Part shown: positions 19,094 to 27,171 of the stretch, piece by piece
Layout of the letters: every line of letters starts with the position of its first letter
Position numbering within the stretch: position 1 is the first letter of the stretch
Source of the DNA: CAVWGP01 sp963754645
GTDB lineage: Bacteria; Pseudomonadota; Alphaproteobacteria; Bin65
Reading direction: 5' to 3'
Assembly: GCA_963754645.1 (NCBI GenBank)
Contig: CAVWGP010000011.1
Coordinates: 1-64,000 of the forward strand
Length of the DNA stretch: 64,000 nt
Position numbers and translations under genes: made by a program
The notes under the pieces: generated by a model
The model's input: the letters and a program-made list of their open reading frames with translations, nothing else
Database searches by the model: none
What the model was told of the DNA's origin: nothing

Positions 19094-19758
19094 TCCCGGC
19101 GCATGATCTTATCGACAACGAGGTTGGCCCACCATTGCGACATGAACGAGGCCTTGACCGCGGCCGGATCGTAAACCCGGTCGACCCAATCGAGAAACGC
19201 CATCGGCGCGGTTTCGTTATGGCGCCGGTACTGCTCGAAGAAAAAGTCGATCATGCCGACCTTGGCCTGCTTGATGTGGCCGTAGCGCCAATGAAGCTGC
19301 TCGAGCGCTTCGGGCAGCGGCCGGTTCTCGTGCAGCAGCCGGTAGAGCGCGCCCATCAAGCCGGCCCGGTCGGCGCCCGACTTGCAATGCATGAGCGCGG
19401 GATAAGCGATGGTTTCGAACAGGCGCTTGGCGGCGTGGATGGTTTCCTTGGCCGGCGTGTCGCGCGACTTGACGGGGAAATCGACGAGCGCGATGCCGTG
19501 CTTGTTGCAAGCCTCGGCCTCGAGCAAGTACCAGCCCGAATCGTTGTGCCCGCGCAGATTGACGATCGTGCGAATGCCGCGCCGCGCCAGCAGCGCCACG
19601 CGGAACGGCAGCGGCTGGTTCGAGCGGTAAAGATGCGTTGCGACGCGATTCCGGTTGGTCCACAACACGCGCAGGAAACCGTGATCGACCAGCATCAGGT
19701 CGATCCAGGCACGCAACCGGCCGCGGCGCGTCGCAAGTTCGAATCGCGGTTCGGTCAT
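19090..19758 (-). CDS. Tyrosine/dual-specificity-phosphatase-like protein in the lipid A operon
   Basis: A 222-residue protein with the CX5R phosphatase loop HCKSGADRAG at roughly residues 120-130 and the preceding GIRTIVNLRG strand of DSP/PTP folds. A general-acid aspartate may lie in NLRGHNDSG or DFPVKSRD. There is no signal peptide. It overlaps the msbA-like gene by 4 bases and sits in the same transcript as waaA and lpxK. It may act on lipid A, a phospholipid or a phosphoprotein controlling envelope synthesis; the sequence does not decide between these. No lipid phosphatase of the PAP2 type is present nearby. Confidence 0.75.
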   Translation of the reverse strand: MTEPRFELATRRGRLRAWIDLMLVDHGFLRVLWTNRNRVATHLYRSNQPLPFRVALLARRGIRTIVNLRGHNDSGWYLLEAEACNKHGIALVDFPVKSRDTPAKETIHAAKRLFETIAYPALMHCKSGADRAGLMGALYRLLHENRPLPEALEQLHWRYGHIKQAKVGMIDFFFEQYRRHNETAPMAFLDWVDRVYDPAAVKASFMSQWWANLVVDKIMRRE

Positions 19759-19786
19759 CCTACCGCCGGGATCCGGACGCCGATCG

Positions 19787-21131
19787 TCAACCCCCGGCCA
19801 CCGTCATGCCGTCGACGCGCAGCGTCGGCGCGTCGACGCCGAAACGGAATTCGAGATCGTTGGCCGGTGTCGCGGCGCTGAACATGTCGTTGAGATTGCC
19901 CGCGATCGTCATTTCGCTGACCGGGAAGGCGAGCTTGCCCTTCTCGATCCAGAAGCCCGAGGCGCCGCGGCTGTAATCGCCGGTCACCATGTTGACGCCC
20001 ATGCCGATCATCGAGGTGACGAATAATCCCGAACTCGACCGCGGCGATCATCGCGGCCGGCGTGTCCTTGCCGTTCTCCATGTGGACATTGGACGGCGAC
20101 GGCATGGGCGGGCCGCCGGCGCCGCGCGCGGCGTGGCCCGTGCTTTTGAGTCCGAGCTGGCGCGCCGAGCGCAGGTCGAGCAGCCATGTCGTGAGCTTGC
20201 CGTCGTCGATCAGCGCGCGCCGCTCGGTGGCCAAGCCCTCGGCGTCGAACGGTTTCGAGCGCAGGCCGCGCGGCCGCAGCGGGTCGTCGACGATGCGGAT
20301 GCCGGGCGCGAATATCCGCGCGCCCAACTTGTCCTTGAGGAAGCTGGTGCCGCGCGCGATCGCGCTACCGTTGATGGCCGAGAGCAAGTGGCCGGCGATG
20401 CCGCCCGCGACGCGGCGATCGAAAATCACCGGCACTTTCGCCGTCGGCATCTTGCGCGGATTGAGCCGCGCCACCGCGCGCTCGCCGGCATTGCGGCCGA
20501 TGCTCGCGGGATCCTGCAGATCGCCCGCATAAGCCGCGGCGTGATAATCGTAGTCGGTTTCCATGCCGGTGCCCTCGCCGGCCACCACCGACACCGAGAC
20601 GACATGGGCGCTGCGCCGGTACGAGCCGGCGAAGCCGTTGCTGGCGGCGAGCCAGATGCGCGTCGAGCTCCACGAGGCGTTGGCGCCTTCGGAGTTGGTG
20701 ACGCCGGGCACGGCGCGGGCCGCGCCTTCGGCCGCGCGGGCGCGCTCGATCAGCACATCGGCGCCGGGCTCGGCCGCGTCGAACATGTCGATCGACGGCG
20801 GCGCGCGCAGAATTTCGCCGGGCTCGGCCAAGCCGCAAAACGGATCCTCGGGCACGGCGCGCGCCATGGCGGTGGCGCGCTCGGCAACAGCCTCGATGGC
20901 GCGCGGCGTCAGCTCGGTGGACGAGACCGAGGCTTGCCGCTTGCCGATAAACACGCGCAAGCCGAGATCGCGCCCCTCGGCGCGCTCCAGCTTCTCGATC
21001 TGGCCGAGCCGCTGGCCGTGCTCCAGCGCATCGGCCTCGGCATAGAGTGCGTCGGCGGCGTCGGCACCCTTGGCCTTGGCGCGTTTCAACAGGTCGGCGA
21101 GGAGTTCGAGCGGATCGATTTTTTGTGTCAT
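19787..21131 (-). pseudogene. pmbA: TldD/PmbA-family metalloprotease subunit, interrupted by a frameshift
   Basis: PmbA (TldE) with TldD forms a zinc protease that degrades peptides and matures some bacteriocins. From 21131 the protein starts MTQKIDPLELLADLLKRAK and shows the PmbA core (GRDLGLRVFIGKRQASVSSTEL, NARKM-like and STGHAARG segments). After MIAAVE the frame shifts near 20031-20033, where an extra A (minus strand T) occurs. The expected GLFVTSMIGMGVNMVTGDYS and the C-terminal EMTIAGNLNDMF continue in another frame to a stop at 19787. One base removed gives a protein of normal length. The call pmbA rather than tldD rests on the MGMGVNMVTGDYSRGASGFW region. Confidence 0.88.
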
Positions 21132-21458
21132 GGTCCTGGCGCGGCGGGCTGCGGTTTGCTGATAGCAGCTTCGCGCGGCGCGGTCGATTGGGCTGAAGGC
21201 TTGAAGGCCCCGAAGGTGATCAAGCGATTTGGGCTAAGTGCTTGAAAGAATCGAAGATGCTCAAGTTTGTGTGTTGGGAAAAACGGCGGCTTTTGATCAT
21301 CTTCGACCGAATCAAGGACTTAGCCGAGCAGGCACCGAGATTATGGGCAATCTGTCCGGCCTTTGGGGGTGCAATTTCGAGCTAAGTGATTGATATTCTC
21401 GAAGATGATCAATTTTGCCCGTTTGGAAAACCGCGCGGTTTGAGCATCTTCGATGAGA
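21132..21458. other. Intergenic region dominated by palindromic repeats
   Basis: About 330 bases between pmbA and the broken transposase gene. It carries two copies of a 92-base imperfect palindrome (listed separately; the second runs 13 bases past this region), separated by 55 unrelated bases. Apart from the repeats I see no gene. The segment is richer in A+T than its neighbours. Confidence 0.7.
21233..21324. repeat. 92-base imperfect palindromic repeat, copy 1
   Basis: The left arm starts GCTAAGTGCTTGA and carries TCGAAGATGCTCA. The right arm is the near reverse complement, ending in ACTTAGC, with the core TGATCATCTTCGA. The ~25-base centre is not palindromic. Copy 2 starts 147 bases downstream and has the same length. 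The arms would form a long hairpin in DNA or RNA. Confidence 0.8.
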
Positions 21459-21471
21459 TCAATGGGTTAGC
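21380..21471. repeat. 92-base imperfect palindromic repeat, copy 2
   Basis: Same architecture and length as copy 1: left arm GCTAAGTGATTGA with TCGAAGATGATCA, right arm GAGCATCTTCGA ending in GGTTAGC. The centre differs from copy 1, while the arms are conserved, which points to selection or recent spread of the arms rather than of the whole unit. Confidence 0.8.
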
Positions 21472-22007
21472 TGCGAACGCAGTCTGATTCTCGGCGATTT
21501 AGGTCCGCTCCAGAGCCGCCAAATCGGTGCTAAGTGCTTGATCTTCTCGAAGATGATCATGCCCGAAGCATGGCGGCCTTCGGCGCGGGGCCGCCGCGGG
21601 CGGGCCGCCGCGGGCGGGCCGCCGCGCCGCCAGCGGCATGGCGAGCGCCGCCACGGCGAGGCTGGCCCGCCGCACTCCGCCCGGTTTACCCGAGCGAGGG
21701 CGCACAGGCGCTCGACCGTGAGTTTGCCTTGCGGCAGCGGCGCCGTCATCGCGGCGATGGCGGCGTAGTTACCGTCGCGCCAAGCCCGTCGCTCGACCGG
21801 CTCGATCGTCGCCGCCTTGCGCGGGCGCCCGCGCTGACGCAATGCCAGCGGTCCGCCCGCCCGGAAATTGGCGCGCCATTCATACAGGTCCTTGCGCAGA
21901 ACCTTGAGCTCGCGCGCAAGCGCGCTCACGTTCTCGCCGGCCAACATGCGCCGGACGGCCGGCAACTTCATCGCGCCACTGAATTGCGGTGATTTTTTGA
22001 CTCGCAT
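21459..22007 (-). pseudogene. Broken transposase (HTH part with a foreign C-terminus)
   Basis: The first ~70 residues are a clear transposase-type helix-turn-helix (KLPAVRRMLAGENVSALARE, then KDLYEWRANFRAGG). They are followed by a partial continuation (MTAPLPQGKLTVERLCALAR) seen in IS3-like proteins. At about 21670 recognisable sequence ends in low-complexity Pro/Arg/Ala residues, and no DDE catalytic domain follows. The start ATG is at 22005-22007. I take this as an insertion sequence remnant. The palindromic repeats at 21233-21560 lie at its broken end and may be related to it. Confidence 0.65.
21529..21560. repeat. Half copy (left arm only) of the 92-base palindromic repeat
   Basis: GCTAAGTGCTTGA followed by TCTTCTCGAAGATGATCA matches the left arm of copies 1 and 2, but no right arm follows. 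It begins 149 bases after copy 2, keeping the ~148-base spacing, and lies inside the degenerate 3' part of the transposase-like reading frame. Confidence 0.75.
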
Positions 22008-22123
22008 TTCCGCCTATGCTTAAGCTTGCTAAGCACCGGCGTGGACATCGGGGGATCGCGGCCTCGGCCGTGCCGGCACGACAATCTCAATTCGCAACCA
22101 TCTCAATTCAAGGGAGGCCCGGA

Positions 22124-23110
22124 ATGAAATCGCTCGTCAGCCGCCGCTCCGTTCTCGCCGGAGGCGCAACCCTTGCGGCCGCCTCGGCGTTTCCCGCCTT
22201 GGCGCAGCAGGCGCCGACCCTTCGCTTCGCCGCCGTGTTCTCGGATCGCGACATTCGCGCGACCATGATTCAGATGTTCGCAAAGGACGTTGTCGCCGAC
22301 TTCAAGGTCGAGCCCTTCCTCAACGGCTCGCTGTTCAAGCAGGGCACCGAACTCGTGGCGCTGCAGCGCAACAACCTCGATATGGGCAACATCGCGCCGC
22401 AGGACATCTCCAACCAGATCCCCGCGTGGTCGATCCTGACCTCCGCCTATCTTTTCCGCGACGCCAATCACCTCAATAAGTTCTTCGCCAGCGACGCGGG
22501 CGCCGAAATGAAGAAACTGGCCGAGGATCAGCTCCGCATCCGCATTCTCGGACCCACCTTCTTCGGCACGCGCCAGGTCGGCCTGAAGCCCAAGAAGAAG
22601 ATCGCCACGCCCGCCGACATGGCCGGAATCAAGCTGCGCATGCCGCCGGGCGAAGCGTGGCAGTTCCTCGGCCGCGCGCTCGGCGCGAATCCCACGCCCA
22701 TGGCCTATGCCGAGGTCTACACCGGCCTGCAAACCGGGGCCATCGACGGCCAGGACAATCCGCTGCCCAATGTCCAGAATCAGAAGTTCTACGAGGTGAT
22801 GTCGCAGATCGTGCTGACCTCGCACCTCGTCGGGTTCGATCTGCTGACGGTCTCGGAAAAAGTCTGGGGCGCAATGTCGGCGAAGCAGAAGCAAGACTTC
22901 CAGGCCGCGGCCAACAAGGCGATCGCCTGGAGCACGGCGGAGCACCTCAAGCGCGAAGCCGAGCTGGCGGATTTCGTCAAGAAGGAAGGTCTCGATGTCT
23001 ACACGCCCGACGTCAAGGCGTTCCGCGAGCACGCGCAGAAGTTGTACCTGGCGTCGGACCTGGCCAAGTCCTGGCCCAAGGGCATGGTCGAGAGGATCGC
23101 AGCACTCTGA
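22124..23110 (+). CDS. TRAP transporter solute-binding protein (DctP type)
   Basis: A 328-residue periplasmic receptor. The ATG at 22124 follows an AGGGAGG ribosome-binding site. The N-terminus MKSLVSRRSVLAGG carries a twin-arginine-like start and a hydrophobic stretch ending in LAQQA, so export may be by Tat or Sec. The mature protein shows the DctP pattern, with GIKLRMPPGE and a late VYTGLQTGAIDGQDNP. It binds a carboxylate and hands it to the DctQ/DctM permease encoded directly downstream. The ligand is not given by sequence, but the dehydroquinase at the end of the operon hints at quinate or shikimate. Confidence 0.92.
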   Translation: MKSLVSRRSVLAGGATLAAASAFPALAQQAPTLRFAAVFSDRDIRATMIQMFAKDVVADFKVEPFLNGSLFKQGTELVALQRNNLDMGNIAPQDISNQIPAWSILTSAYLFRDANHLNKFFASDAGAEMKKLAEDQLRIRILGPTFFGTRQVGLKPKKKIATPADMAGIKLRMPPGEAWQFLGRALGANPTPMAYAEVYTGLQTGAIDGQDNPLPNVQNQKFYEVMSQIVLTSHLVGFDLLTVSEKVWGAMSAKQKQDFQAAANKAIAWSTAEHLKREAELADFVKKEGLDVYTPDVKAFREHAQKLYLASDLAKSWPKGMVERIAAL

Positions 23111-23169
23111 GCCCACGGTGCCGCGGCCGGCTGTAATTCGCGCCGGCCGCGAACGCGCGAGCCGCCGCG

Positions 23170-23685
23170 ATGCATGAATTTTCCGGACCGGCGGGCGCAT
23201 GGCTGCGGCGCCGGGCGGAGAATGTGGCGGCGGCGCTGCTCGCCGCCATGTTCCTGGCGTTCATGATCCAGATCGTGTTCCGCTATCTGTTCAACTTCCC
23301 CATCGGCTGGACCTCGGAACTGACGGTCACGGCCTGGCTCTGGATCGTCCTGTGGGGCGCCGCGTTCGTCGTCCGCGAGCGCGAGGAAATACGGTTCGAC
23401 CTGATCCATGCCGCGGCCGGACGCCGGACGCGGCGGGCTTTCGCGATCGTGACGGCCGGCGCGCTCATCGGTCTCTATGCCCTCGCCCTGCCCGCTTCGG
23501 TCGACTACGTGGTTTTCATGAAGGTGCAGTCGACCACCTATCTGCGCATCCGCTACGACCATCTCTACTCGATCTTCGCCTTGTTCTCGGTCGCGATCAT
23601 CGTGCGCTATCTGTGGATTTTGTGGCGCGCGCTCAGCAACGGCAGCCCGGAGATCGCGGCCCCGAACCCGGGCGCCCGACCGTGA
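23170..23685 (+). CDS. TRAP transporter small permease subunit (DctQ type)
   Basis: A 171-residue membrane protein with four hydrophobic segments and the DctQ sequence FNFPIGWTSELTV around the first loop. It forms the membrane complex with the large subunit. It lies 59 bases after the binding-protein gene, and its stop overlaps the GTG start of the large subunit (GTGA). The three genes therefore form a standard TRAP unit. Confidence 0.92.
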   Translation: MHEFSGPAGAWLRRRAENVAAALLAAMFLAFMIQIVFRYLFNFPIGWTSELTVTAWLWIVLWGAAFVVREREEIRFDLIHAAAGRRTRRAFAIVTAGALIGLYALALPASVDYVVFMKVQSTTYLRIRYDHLYSIFALFSVAIIVRYLWILWRALSNGSPEIAAPNPGARP

Positions 23686-24983
23686 ACCTTGCCAGCCCGT
23701 TTGCGCTGTCGATCGCCGGCATCGTGTTCCTGAGCTTGCTCGGGCTTCCGATCGGCCATTCGATGATCGCGGGCACCATCCTTTACCTCGCTCTCGCCGG
23801 CCTCGATCTCGGCACCGCGGCCGAGCAGCTTCTCAACGGCCTCTACGGCAGCCAGGTGCTGCTGGCCGTGCCGCTATTCATTCTCGCGGCCGAGTTCATG
23901 AACACCGGCACGATCACCGAGCGGCTGCTGCGCTTTTGCAACGCGCTGGTCGGCCGCTTTCGCGGCGGCCTTGCCCAGGTTAACGTCGTCCAGAGCATCA
24001 TCTTCGCCGGCATGTCGGGCTCGGCCATCGCCGATGCTGTTGGCACTGGCAAGATGATGCAACAGATGATGACGCAGGGCGGCAAGTATCCGGCCAGCTT
24101 TGCCGCCGCGCTCACCGCCGTGACCGCCGTGATCGGCCCCATCATCCCGCCCTCGATTCCGATGGTGATCTACGCGCTGGTGTCGGACACGTCGATCGGC
24201 TTCCTCTTCCTGGGCGGGGTCATCCCGGGCATCGTCATGGGCCTCGCTCAGATGGCGATCGTCGCCGTCGAGGCGCGGCGCAAAAACTTTCCGGTCGAGA
24301 CGCCCGTGCCGGCGCGCGAATTGCCGGCGCTGACCTTGCGGGCGCTGCCGGCGCTGCTGATGCCCATCGTCCTGCTCGCCGGCATCTATGGCGGTGCCAC
24401 GACGCCGACCGAAGCGGCCGCCGTGGCGGCGGCTTACGCGCTTGCGGTCTCGGCCCTGCTGTATCGCAGCATCGCGCCGCGCGACCTCTACAACTCGCTG
24501 CTCGCCAGCGCGCGCACGACCGCGTCCATCGGCATGCTCATCGCCGGCGCCATCGTCTTCAACTACGTGGTGACGATCGAGAACGTGCCGAAGACCTTGG
24601 CCGCCATGCTCCGCGCCTTCGAGTTCACGCCGCTCACCTTCCTCATTGCCGTCAATGTCCTGCTCCTGCTGCTCGGCTGCGTCCTCGAGGGCACCACGAT
24701 CCTGCTGATCATCGTCCCGGTGCTGATTCCGACCGCCCAGGCCGTCGGCGTGGACCTCGTCCATTTCGGCGTCGTCGCCGTCGTCAACATCATGATCGGG
24801 CTGATCACGCCGCCTTACGGCCTCCTCCTGTTCGTGATGAACGGCATTACCGGCGTGCCCCTCCGCGACATCGTGCGCGACGCCTTGCCCTTCCTCGTCG
24901 CGATGATCGGCGCGCTCGCGCTGATCACGCTGGTGCCCGATCTCGTCCTCTATCTGCCCCGCATGTTCGGCTACAAGGGTTGA
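23682..24983 (+). CDS. TRAP transporter large permease subunit (DctM type)
   Basis: A 433-residue integral membrane protein with about twelve hydrophobic segments. It contains the DctM motifs GMSGSAIADAVGTG and IIPPSIPMVIYAL. It drives sodium-coupled import of the ligand delivered by the periplasmic receptor. I chose GTG at 23682 because it gives the normal N-terminus (VNLASPFALSIAG) and overlaps the small-subunit stop by 4 bases. No ATG is available at the expected place. Confidence 0.92.
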   Translation: MNLASPFALSIAGIVFLSLLGLPIGHSMIAGTILYLALAGLDLGTAAEQLLNGLYGSQVLLAVPLFILAAEFMNTGTITERLLRFCNALVGRFRGGLAQVNVVQSIIFAGMSGSAIADAVGTGKMMQQMMTQGGKYPASFAAALTAVTAVIGPIIPPSIPMVIYALVSDTSIGFLFLGGVIPGIVMGLAQMAIVAVEARRKNFPVETPVPARELPALTLRALPALLMPIVLLAGIYGGATTPTEAAAVAAAYALAVSALLYRSIAPRDLYNSLLASARTTASIGMLIAGAIVFNYVVTIENVPKTLAAMLRAFEFTPLTFLIAVNVLLLLLGCVLEGTTILLIIVPVLIPTAQAVGVDLVHFGVVAVVNIMIGLITPPYGLLLFVMNGITGVPLRDIVRDALPFLVAMIGALALITLVPDLVLYLPRMFGYKG

Positions 24984-25016
24984 CCGCGTTGCGGGACATT
25001 TTACGGTGAGCGCAAG

Positions 25017-25442
25017 ATGAAGCCCATTTACGTCCTCAACGGCCCCAATCTGAACCGCCTCGGCACCCGCGAGCCGGCCATCTACGGCACCGCGACATTG
25101 GCGGACGTGGAAGCAATCTGCCGCGCAGCCGCCGGCCAGCACCCTCTCGTCTTCCGGCAATCCAACGCCGAAGACGAGATCGTGAACGCGATCCACGAAG
25201 CCGTCGATGGCGGCGCCGGCGTCGTCATCAACCCGGCCGGGCTGTCGTTCACCTCGATCCCCATCCTCGACGCCTTGAAGATGTTTTCCGGGCCGATCGT
25301 GGAAGTGCACCTCTCCAACATTCATCGCCGCGAGGCGCATTATCAGAAATCGCTGGTGTCGCTGGCGGCGACGGCCGTTATCTGCGGGCTCGGCGCCGAC
25401 GGCTATCGCGCGGCGGTCGAGGCGATCCGCCGCTTGATCTAA
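25017..25442 (+). CDS. aroQ: Type II 3-dehydroquinate dehydratase
   Basis: A 141-residue enzyme of normal length for type II dehydroquinases. The N-terminus has NGPNLNRLGTREP with the catalytic Arg/Tyr loop (YGTATLADV). INPAGLSFTS and VEVHLSNIHRRE are the substrate-binding motifs. It converts 3-dehydroquinate to 3-dehydroshikimate and works as a dodecamer. It starts 33 bases after the TRAP large subunit, so it is probably co-transcribed. In that setting a catabolic role in quinate/shikimate use is plausible beside or instead of aromatic amino acid synthesis. Confidence 0.93.
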   Translation: MKPIYVLNGPNLNRLGTREPAIYGTATLADVEAICRAAAGQHPLVFRQSNAEDEIVNAIHEAVDGGAGVVINPAGLSFTSIPILDALKMFSGPIVEVHLSNIHRREAHYQKSLVSLAATAVICGLGADGYRAAVEAIRRLI

Positions 25443-25536
25443 GCGAAGGCCGGCGAGCGCCGCGGCGCCGAGCAGGGCAAGCTCAGCGACGCTGTGCGAG
25501 CCGTGCGGGCGCTGAGGAAGTTTCGCGGACGCAATA

Positions 25537-25557
25537 GGCAATTGCGCCGCAATTGCC
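25537..25557. terminator. Short perfect hairpin between aroQ and the higBA-type pair
   Basis: GGCAATTGC and its exact reverse complement, separated by three bases, lie just beyond the stop of the antitoxin gene (25559) and about 95 bases after aroQ. The two genes converge here. There is no T-run, so I call it a possible bidirectional transcription end rather than a classic intrinsic terminator. Confidence 0.4.
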
Positions 25558-25558
25558 G

Positions 25559-25885
25559 TCACGCGGCGATCTTGATGCCGGCCGCTTGCGCGCGCCGCGC
25601 CGGCCGGACCGCGATTTCCACGTCTTGATCGAGCGACACGAGCGCGCGCATCAGGCGCTCGAGCGAAATATTCCGAAGCTTGTAGCGGCGCACTTGCGAC
25701 ACTTTCGGCTGCGTCATGCCGGTGATCCCGGCGGCCTCGATCTGGTTCAGGCCGCGCTTGTCGATCAGCTCGTTGAGCTTGACGGCGAGGATCGCCTTGG
25801 CCGACAGCTCCTCGGCATCGGCAAAGCCAAGGTTTGCCAGAACATTGTCGATGCCCATGCGGCCGCTTTTGCGCGCCATCGTCAT
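25559..25885 (-). CDS. XRE-type antitoxin / autorepressor of a type II toxin-antitoxin pair
   Basis: A 108-residue protein with an N-terminal dimer segment and a Cro/CI-type helix-turn-helix in the middle (LNQIEAAGITGMTQPKVSQVRR). It fits HigA-like antitoxins that partner Gp49/HigB toxins in the toxin-first order. The start overlaps the toxin stop by 4 bases (ATGA), so the two are made together. It is expected to bind the palindrome upstream of the toxin gene. A second ATG six bases later is an alternative start. Confidence 0.85.
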   Translation of the reverse strand: MTMARKSGRMGIDNVLANLGFADAEELSAKAILAVKLNELIDKRGLNQIEAAGITGMTQPKVSQVRRYKLRNISLERLMRALVSLDQDVEIAVRPARRAQAAGIKIAA

Positions 25886-26241
25886 CTCCCGCTTAGCCCG
25901 TAACGGGCGAGTACCGCTTTCAACCTTTTCTCGACCAGTTCCACGTCCGGTTGCGGCGTTGCAATGCCCGATTTGGATTTCTTCTGAAACGCATGCAGCA
26001 CATGGACAGCGTTGCCGACACGCACCGTATAGATGGCGCGGAATGTGCCGCTTCGGTGATCCTCAACCAATTCGTAAACACCGGAACCCTGCCCCCGCCA
26101 AGGCTTCGCCGATGAAGGCGTGCGCCCCAACTGCACGACAAAAAGAGCGACGCCCATGTCCTTCTGAACCGGAATCGGGAATGCCTTGAAGTCCTTCTTC
26201 GAAGAGCCTTCCCAATATAGCAGCCTGCGCGTTTCATTCAT
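25882..26241 (-). CDS. RelE/ParE-fold toxin of Gp49/HigB type
   Basis: A 119-residue basic protein of PF05973 type. The core GSGVYELVEDHRSGTFRAIYTVR and AVHVLHAFQKKS is typical, including the basic residues proposed for ribosome-dependent mRNA cleavage in HigB proteins. It precedes its antitoxin, the normal order for HigBA. It is transcribed from the A+T-rich segment that contains a perfect palindrome only 4 bases upstream of the start codon. Confidence 0.85.
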   Translation of the reverse strand: MNETRRLLYWEGSSKKDFKAFPIPVQKDMGVALFVVQLGRTPSSAKPWRGQGSGVYELVEDHRSGTFRAIYTVRVGNAVHVLHAFQKKSKSGIATPQPDVELVEKRLKAVLARYGLSGR

Positions 26242-26245
26242 CGAA

Positions 26246-26263
26246 TATATCCGTTCGGATATA
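26246..26263. promoter_or_regulatory. Operator-like perfect palindrome upstream of the toxin-antitoxin genes
   Basis: TATATCCG and CGGATATA flank a two-base centre (TT) in an A+T-rich stretch immediately before the toxin start at 26241. Its place and symmetry fit the autoregulatory operator bound by the antitoxin dimer, overlapping the promoter or leader. The binding is inferred, not shown. Confidence 0.7.
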
Positions 26264-26303
26264 AAAAAACAAGCCGCGCGCGGCGGGCGCCCCGGCTCGT
26301 AAA

Positions 26304-27137
26304 TTGGCAGCCGCGGGCGCTCGAACGCTCGATATACATCGCGCCGCTCCTCGATTAGACTCCGGGCACTTGGTAATCGGCCATTTCCGGCGACACAAGA
26401 TAGCTCGGCGACGCTTGCGGCAACCGCTCAAAATCAGCGCCACTCAACTGGATTTCGGCGATCTCGCGATCCCCATCCGGGTGCGGCGGCACCGCGCGGC
26501 GCGGCGCATTTCGCTCACCGTCGACGCGGCAAGGCGCGGCGTCGTGCTGACCCTGCCGCCGCGCGCCGGCCTTGGCGCCGGGCTCGAATTCGTCGCCGAA
26601 AAGGCGCAGTGGCTGCGCGGCCGGGTGGCGCTGCTGCCGCCGCCGGCGCCGTTCGCCGACGGCGCCGCGCTGGCGATCCAGGGCGTGCCGCACCGCATCC
26701 GCCACCGCCCCGATCTGCGCGGCGGCGCCTGGCGCGAGGGCGATGCGCTGATCGTCGCCGGCCTCGCCGAGCACCTGCCGCGGCGCGTCGCCGATTGGCT
26801 GCGCGAATTGGCCTTCGCGACGCTCGACTTGCGCACGCGCGGCAAGGCGGCGGCGTTGGGCAAGCCGGCGCCGCGCGTGTTCCTGCGCGACACGCGCTCG
26901 CGCTGGGGCAGTTGCGCGCATGACGGGCGGATCCATTATTCGTGGCGCTTGATCCTGGCGCCCGATTTCGTGCTCGATTACGTCGTCGCCCACGAAGTGG
27001 CGCATCTTAACTATAGGGGGCACGGGCCGCGATTTTGGTCGCTGGTCGAGCGGCTGACGGACCGTCGCGCCGACGGCGAAGCCTGGCTGCGCCGGCACGG
27101 CCCCGGCCTGCTGCTGATTGGCGCAAAAAACGGATAG
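26304..27137 (+). CDS. YgjP-like (M48/SprT-like, DUF45) metallopeptidase-domain protein
   Basis: The C-terminal half carries the zinc motif HEVAHLNYRGHG with the following FW and the upstream LRDTRSRWGSC motif, both typical of the UPF0758-unrelated YgjP/DUF45 family. The biological substrate is unknown. The N-terminal start is uncertain: the first ~22 residues from the ATG at 26304 look non-native, and a TTG at 26370 would give a more plausible start ahead of the usual RRHRAARRISLTVD segment. The gene diverges from the toxin gene over a short A+T-rich promoter region and ends 34 bases before the Ada-like gene. Confidence 0.82.
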   Translation: MAAAGARTLDIHRAAPRLDSGHLVIGHFRRHKIARRRLRQPLKISATQLDFGDLAIPIRVRRHRAARRISLTVDAARRGVVLTLPPRAGLGAGLEFVAEKAQWLRGRVALLPPPAPFADGAALAIQGVPHRIRHRPDLRGGAWREGDALIVAGLAEHLPRRVADWLRELAFATLDLRTRGKAAALGKPAPRVFLRDTRSRWGSCAHDGRIHYSWRLILAPDFVLDYVVAHEVAHLNYRGHGPRFWSLVERLTDRRADGEAWLRRHGPGLLLIGAKNG

Positions 27138-27171
27138 AGGGACGCCGGCGCGGCGCGTAGGTTCTTCGCCA

